A stretch of 27,693 nt of DNA, taken from NCBI GenBank assembly GCA_910584595.1, contig CAJUBQ010000059.1, positions 1-27,693 of the forward strand, in the 5' to 3' direction. This DNA comes from an uncultured Eubacterium sp. (GTDB lineage: Bacteria > Bacillota > Clostridia > Lachnospirales > Lachnospiraceae). The position numbers and the translations under genes are program-made. Below are positions 23,627 to 27,693 of the stretch, in pieces. The stretch's first letter is position 1. Every line of letters starts with the position of its first letter. The notes under the pieces were generated by a model. It ran no database searches. It was not told the DNA's origin and saw only the letters and a list, made by a program, of their open reading frames with translations.

Positions 23627-25540
23627 ATGTTATTCCAGACAACACCAGAACAAGAACAGCTGCGTGCAAAGATTCGTGCCTTTGCTGAAGAAGAGATCAA
23701 ACCAATCGCATTCTCGCTGGACCAGGAGAACCGTTTTCCTGACGAGGCCGTAAAAAAACTCGGAGAAATGGGCCTGATGGGTATTCCTTATCCAAAAGAA
23801 TACGGTGGGGCAGGACTTGATATTAACAGCTATGCGATCGCTGTGGAAGAATTATCGAGAGTAGACGGCGGTTCCGGCGTCATTTTATCTGCTCACGTAT
23901 CCTTAGGCTCTTTCCCGATCTTTGCCTTTGGCAATGAAACGCAAAAGCAGAAATATCTTGTTCCGCTTGCAAAAGGAGAAAAAATCGGCGCTTTTGGACT
24001 GACAGAGCCAAACGCAGGTTCCGACGCCGGCGGTACGGAAACAACCGCCTTTGACAAAGGCGATTACTATCTGTTAAACGGCGGCAAGATATTTATTACA
24101 AATGCCCCGAAAGCTGATACATATGTCGTATTCGCTGTGACAACACCGGATATCGGCACCCGCGGCATTTCTGCTTTTATTGTAGAAAAAGGCTGGGATG
24201 GCTTTGAATTTGGCGATCATTATGATAAGATGGGCATCCGCTCTTCTACGACAGCCGAATTAATCTTTAACGACGTTAAAGTCCCAAAGGAAAATCTGCT
24301 TGGCAAAGAAGGCGATGGATTTAAGATTGCAATGGCGACACTGGACGGCGGACGCATCGGCATTGCCGCGCAGGCGCTCGGTATCGCACAGGGCGCTTTT
24401 GAACAGGCGCTTGATTACGCAAAGGAACGTATCCAGTTCGGTAAACCAATCGCCGCACAGCAAGGTATTTCCTTTAAGCTGGCGGATATGGCAACGAAGC
24501 TGCGCTGCGCACGCTTTTTAGTCTATTCTGCAGCCGAATTAAAAGAACATCATGATCCGTATGCAATGGAAGCTGCAATGGCAAAAATGTATGCATCTGA
24601 TATTGCATTGGAAGTTACAAACAGCGCACTGCAGATTTTTGGCGGCACCGGATTCTTAAAAGGCATGGACGTTGAAAGAATGTACCGGGATGCCAAGATT
24701 ACTACAATTTACGAAGGCACAAATGAAATCCAGCGCGTCGTAATCGCAGCTAACTTAATCGGAAAAATGCCGAAAGATTCCGGAGGCGGCAGCCGTTCAG
24801 CAGCAAAAAAACCGGCTCCCATCACAGGTGTGCGCAAAGGACACATTTTCCGTGACGGCGCCGCGGGCGACAAAGTAACCGCTCTCGTAGAAGCTTTGAA
24901 AAAAGACGGCCATGATTTTACCGTAGGCATTGCAGCCGACACCCCGATCGCACAGGCAGAACGCGTCGTTTCCGCCGGAAAAGGAATCGGCTCCAAAGAA
25001 AATATGAAACTGATTGAAGACCTTGCGAAAGCAGCCGGCGCAGCAATCGGCTCCTCCCGCCCGGTCGCTGAAACATTAAAATACGTACCGCTAAGCCGCT
25101 ATGTTGGCATGTCCGGCCAGAAATTTACCGGAAATCTGTATATTGCGTGCGGCATTTCCGGCGCTACCCAGCATTTAAAAGGCATTAAAGACGCGTCTAC
25201 AATTGTTGCTATTAATAAAAACGGCAATGCTCCGATCTTTAAAAACTGTGACTACGGCATCGTCGGTGATGTCAATGAAATACTGCCTCTCTTAACCGAA
25301 GCTTTAGATACCGGCGAAAAACAGCCGGCGCCGCCTATGGTCAAAATGAAACGTCCGCCAGCGCCAAAGCCAACCCCGATTGGAAAACGGTATGTATGCG
25401 GCGGATGCGGATATGAATATATTCCTGAAAACGGCGACGAAGACGCAGAAATCGCTCCTGGCACCTTGTTTGAAAAGCTGCCGCAGGACTGGGTATGCCC
25501 GGAATGCGCAGAAGGCAAAGACCAGTTTATTGAAGCTTAA
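23627..25540 (+). CDS. Acyl-CoA dehydrogenase - ETF-alpha FAD domain - rubredoxin fusion
   Basis: A 637-residue three-part flavoprotein. Residues 1-382 are a complete short-chain acyl-CoA dehydrogenase (LTEPNAGSDAGG flavin motif, catalytic Glu363 in YEGTNEIQR, butyryl-CoA dehydrogenase type). A Gly/Ser/Lys/Pro linker leads to about 405-560, the C-terminal FAD domain of ETF-alpha (VVSAGKG, SSRPVAE with Arg478, YVGMSGQ, LYIACGISGATQH, VAINKN, DYGIVGD). The N-terminal ETF-alpha domain is missing and the usual GQTG loop reads GMSG. A Pro/Lys linker (566-587) leads to a rubredoxin (588-637; Cys591, Cys594, Cys624, Cys627). AAGGAGG lies seven bases before ATG. It likely oxidises a short acyl-CoA and passes electrons to its own rubredoxin. 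No ETF-beta gene is in the window. Confidence 0.92.
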   Translation: MLFQTTPEQEQLRAKIRAFAEEEIKPIAFSLDQENRFPDEAVKKLGEMGLMGIPYPKEYGGAGLDINSYAIAVEELSRVDGGSGVILSAHVSLGSFPIFAFGNETQKQKYLVPLAKGEKIGAFGLTEPNAGSDAGGTETTAFDKGDYYLLNGGKIFITNAPKADTYVVFAVTTPDIGTRGISAFIVEKGWDGFEFGDHYDKMGIRSSTTAELIFNDVKVPKENLLGKEGDGFKIAMATLDGGRIGIAAQALGIAQGAFEQALDYAKERIQFGKPIAAQQGISFKLADMATKLRCARFLVYSAAELKEHHDPYAMEAAMAKMYASDIALEVTNSALQIFGGTGFLKGMDVERMYRDAKITTIYEGTNEIQRVVIAANLIGKMPKDSGGGSRSAAKKPAPITGVRKGHIFRDGAAGDKVTALVEALKKDGHDFTVGIAADTPIAQAERVVSAGKGIGSKENMKLIEDLAKAAGAAIGSSRPVAETLKYVPLSRYVGMSGQKFTGNLYIACGISGATQHLKGIKDASTIVAINKNGNAPIFKNCDYGIVGDVNEILPLLTEALDTGEKQPAPPMVKMKRPPAPKPTPIGKRYVCGGCGYEYIPENGDEDAEIAPGTLFEKLPQDWVCPECAEGKDQFIEA

Positions 25541-25609
25541 TGGCATAAAATACAAATATAAAATTTAGGAAAGGAAAAGCTATTTAGACGCTAAGTAGCA
25601 GGACATCTC

Positions 25610-26830
25610 ATGTATTGTGTACGTAATATCACAGAGGATTTGTACTGGGTCGGCGCCAACGACCACAGACTCCACTTATTTGAAAATATACACCCGATTC
25701 CATATGGTGTAAGCTACAACGCATATTTACTGTTAGATCAGGAAACCGTACTGTTTGACACCGTAGACTGGTCTGCCTGCCGCCAGCTTTTTGATAATCT
25801 GGATTATCTGCTGGACGGACGCACACTCGACTGGCTCGTCGTCAATCATATGGAACCTGACCATGGCGCATGTGTAGAGCAGATTCTTCTTCGCTATCCG
25901 AATGTAAAGGTCATTTCCACCGAAAAAGCCTTTATGCTGATGCGTCAGTTCGGCTTCCACCCGGATCAACACGACTGCGTCACTGTCCAGGAAGGCGACA
26001 CACACTGTTTCGGCAGCCACACCGTCACTTTCGTAGCCGCACCGATGGTACACTGGCCGGAAGCTATGGTCACTTTCGATGTGACAAACGGCGTACTGTT
26101 TTCCGCAGATGCATTCGGCTCTTTTATCGCACTCGACGGAAAACTATTTGCAGATGAAGTAAACTTTGACCGCGACTGGCTCGACGAGGCGCGCCGCTAT
26201 CTTGTAAATATCGTAGGCAAATACGGCCCGCACATTCAGCTGCTTTTGAAAAAAGCAGGCGGCATTGTAGATCAGATCAAATATATCTGCCCGCTCCACG
26301 GTCCGGTATGGCGTGATAATTTCGGATATTTTATCGATAAATACGACAAGTGGAGCCGCTATGAACCGGAAGAAAAAGGCGTTATGATCGCCTATGCTTC
26401 CATGTACGGCAACACCGAAGCTGCCGCACAGGCTCTTGCAGGCAGGCTCTGCGAAAAAGGCTGCACAAATGTAAAAGTGCATGACGTATCAAATACCCAT
26501 GTATCCTACCTGATTTCCGATGCATTTAAATACAGCCATATCGTACTGGCATCTGTAACTTACAACCTTGGCATTTATCCGGTTATGCACAATTTCTTAA
26601 TGGATATGAAAGCATTAAATATGCAAAACCGTACGTTCGCTTTGATTGAAAACGGTTCCTGGGCATGCAAGTCCGGCGACCTGATGCAGAAATTTATTGA
26701 TGAAGAGTTAAAAAATATGACTGTTCTAAATGAGCGGCTAAGCATTGCTTCTTCGATGGGCGCAGATAAAAATATTGAATTGGATGCGCTTGCGGACGCA
26801 ATCATTGACTCCATGAAAGAATCCTCATAA
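25610..26830 (+). CDS. fprA: Class A flavodiiron protein (FprA type)
   Basis: A 406-residue cytoplasmic flavoprotein reducing O2 to water, or NO to N2O, with electrons from rubredoxin. The N-terminal metallo-lactamase-like domain has all diiron ligands: His80, Glu82, Asp84 in NHMEPDH, His148 in MVHWPE, Asp167 in SADAFG and His230 in CPLHGP. The C-terminal flavodoxin domain (from about 255) has the FMN loop YASMYGNTE. There is no fused rubredoxin, but the upstream neighbour carries one. It follows by 69 bp with only a modest ribosome site (AGGA six bases before ATG). The last codons are part of a 33-bp tandem duplication. Confidence 0.95.
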   Translation: MYCVRNITEDLYWVGANDHRLHLFENIHPIPYGVSYNAYLLLDQETVLFDTVDWSACRQLFDNLDYLLDGRTLDWLVVNHMEPDHGACVEQILLRYPNVKVISTEKAFMLMRQFGFHPDQHDCVTVQEGDTHCFGSHTVTFVAAPMVHWPEAMVTFDVTNGVLFSADAFGSFIALDGKLFADEVNFDRDWLDEARRYLVNIVGKYGPHIQLLLKKAGGIVDQIKYICPLHGPVWRDNFGYFIDKYDKWSRYEPEEKGVMIAYASMYGNTEAAAQALAGRLCEKGCTNVKVHDVSNTHVSYLISDAFKYSHIVLASVTYNLGIYPVMHNFLMDMKALNMQNRTFALIENGSWACKSGDLMQKFIDEELKNMTVLNERLSIASSMGADKNIELDALADAIIDSMKESS

Positions 26831-26887
26831 TCTTTCATTAACTCTATAAAAGAATCCTCATAATCTTTCATTAACTCTATGAAAGAG
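26808..26887 (+). repeat. 33-bp tandem duplication covering the fprA stop codon
   Basis: Units at 26808-26840 and 26841-26873 differ at two positions, and a partial third unit follows (26874-26887). The first unit contains the last codons and stop of fprA; the second repeats them after the stop. Each unit also contains ATGAAAGA and TCTTTCAT arms that can pair. Confidence 0.9.
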
Positions 26888-26890
26888 CCC

Positions 26891-26940
26891 AAGGTGTGAA
26901 TGATAAAATGCATCACTTCGCAAATTATCATTCACACCTT
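26891..26940 (+). terminator. Hairpin terminator after fprA
   Basis: A perfect 16-bp stem (26891-26906 with 26925-26940) and an 18-nt loop, followed by TCTATTTCTCC. The T run is weak, but the stem is long. Between here and 27085 there is no gene, only a direct repeat of ATTCAAATACAT (period 14, near 27020-27045). Confidence 0.65.
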
Positions 26941-27085
26941 CTATTTCTCCAAACTACCGCCCATCCCCCGGCTAAAAACCAACCTTATCAGAACCATATC
27001 CATCATTCTAAAAACAACTATTCAAATACATTTATTCAAATACATGTTTCTGTATAAATCCTAAAATCCTGCGCATCCTATCTTT

Positions 27086-27484
27086 ATGAAAAAATTACAA
27101 AACTTTATGATTTGCGGCCTGACCGGCTGGTGTATGGAAATTTTATTTACTTCTACCGGAAGCATATGGAAACACGATAAACGGCTCATGGGACAGACTT
27201 CTCTTTGGATGTTTCCGATCTATGGCATGGCGTCCGTTATCGCCCCGGTATCCCGCCATTTGACCAGCTGCCCCACACTCCTGCGCGGAGCGATTTACAG
27301 CATCGGTATTTTTACCGGAGAATACGTCAGCGGCAGTTTTTTAAAAAAACACAAAATGTGTCCCTGGGATTACAGTAAGGCAAAAGCAAACATTCATGGA
27401 ATTATCCGGCTGGATTATGCGCCGCTTTGGATGTTTGCGGGGCTTGCGTTTGAAAAGATTCTTGCTGTTGCTGACCATCATTAA
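27086..27484 (+). CDS. Small ABC_trans_CmpB-like membrane protein
   Basis: A 132-residue membrane protein with about four hydrophobic segments. It matches the short form of the family annotated as putative ABC transporter permease (CmpB-like): CGLTGWCMEILFTS at the start, LWMFPIYGMA in the middle, the WDYSKAKANIHGIIRLDYAP signature, and a hydrophobic end (LWMFAGLAFEKIL). Despite the family label no transport role is proven, and no ATPase gene lies nearby. No clear ribosome site precedes the ATG, so the start is less certain than the frame. The stop codon overlaps the first bases of the family 1 repeat. Confidence 0.75.
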   Translation: MKKLQNFMICGLTGWCMEILFTSTGSIWKHDKRLMGQTSLWMFPIYGMASVIAPVSRHLTSCPTLLRGAIYSIGIFTGEYVSGSFLKKHKMCPWDYSKAKANIHGIIRLDYAPLWMFAGLAFEKILAVADHH

Positions 27485-27693
27485 ATGCAACATTTTAGAT
27501 TTAGATATAGGGTTGCATTTTGGCCTTGCGGACGCCGGGAGAGGGGCTCTGTACGGTCTGCTTATTCCTGTTCCAGAATGCAAGAAGCTCTAAGCATTCT
27601 GCATCCAGGCTATGACAACCGGACGGTCGCGTCACCTGGTTCGCCCTGGCTAAACGCCAGCAGCTAAAGGTGTCGCTTGGCTTCGCCCCTGAC
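27483..27693 (+). repeat. Family 1 structured repeat, copy 2 (cut by right edge)
   Basis: This is homologous to the minus strand of 1-240. It begins AAATGCAAC, which pairs with GTTGCATTT about 24 bases later (9 bp). It then carries CGGACGCCGGGAGAG, the AGAATGC (27575-27581) / GCATTCT (27594-27600) hairpin, ACCGGACGG, TTCGCCCTGGCT, a CTGGC/GCCAG hairpin, and GCAGCTAAAGG, and runs off the window. The CTGGC/GCCAG stem is kept in both copies while its loop differs. No open frame is conserved between the copies. Confidence 0.85.

Noticed and set aside
26575..26931. Minus-strand frame with repeated SFIELMKDYED units
   Set aside because: The apparent protein repeat is only the 33-bp tandem duplication read backwards, and the rest is antisense to fprA.
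1..27693. CRISPR array, tRNA or rRNA genes
   Set aside because: No regularly spaced repeat-spacer pattern, no cloverleaf and no conserved rRNA stretches were seen on either strand.

Overview
The window looks like a chromosomal piece of an anaerobic, Gram-positive Clostridia genome, most likely Lachnospiraceae. The gene set and order are typical of that group: a YlmC/YmxH sporulation-type protein, nrdR-yqeG-rpiB, elongation factor P, and a long priA-def-fmt-yugP-rsmB-rlmN-prpC-prkC-rsgA-thiN run. Strong AGGAGG-type ribosome sites, TTGACA/TATAAT-type promoters and a MurE with the meso-diaminopimelate DNPR motif agree. No tRNA, rRNA or CRISPR array was found.

Layout. 1-240 is one copy of a structured non-coding repeat (family 1) that runs off the left edge. 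419-3116 (minus) is a three-gene operon: a DEDDh exonuclease with a topoisomerase-type zinc ribbon, then an STM4015-like leucine-rich protein and an STM4014-like ATP-grasp protein. 3130-4294 (plus) is a single S1-domain protein gene. 4352-8762 (minus) holds a thioesterase, efp, rpiB, yqeG, nrdR, ylmC/ymxH and ychF. 8763-10442 is a decayed mobile-element scar with an integrase fragment, a broken short gene, a ribbon-helix-helix-like remnant and one intact 49-residue gene. 10443-21816 (minus) is the translation-quality and signalling operon, preceded by murE (21909-23366). 23497-26940 (plus) is a two-gene redox operon. 27086-27484 is a small membrane protein gene, and a second family 1 copy runs off the right edge from 27483.

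How the genes work together. The priA-thiN run joins replication restart (PriA), processing of initiator Met-tRNA and nascent chains (Fmt, Def), rRNA modification (RsmB, RlmN), ribosome assembly (RsgA) and a Ser/Thr kinase/phosphatase pair (PrkC/PrpC). The most interesting functional unit is 23627-26830. A single polypeptide joins an acyl-CoA dehydrogenase, the FAD domain of ETF-alpha and a rubredoxin, and the next gene is a class A flavodiiron protein. Read together, they suggest a compact chain carrying electrons from acyl-CoA to O2.

Two dispersed repeat families stand out. Family 2 (7083-7219 and 9297-9432) is a MITE-like element of about 136 bp with 12-bp terminal inverted repeats. One copy has a perfect 8-bp target duplication, and the two copies show compensatory stem changes. 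Family 1 sits at both window edges in opposite orientation, which is what a draft contig ending in repeats would look like.
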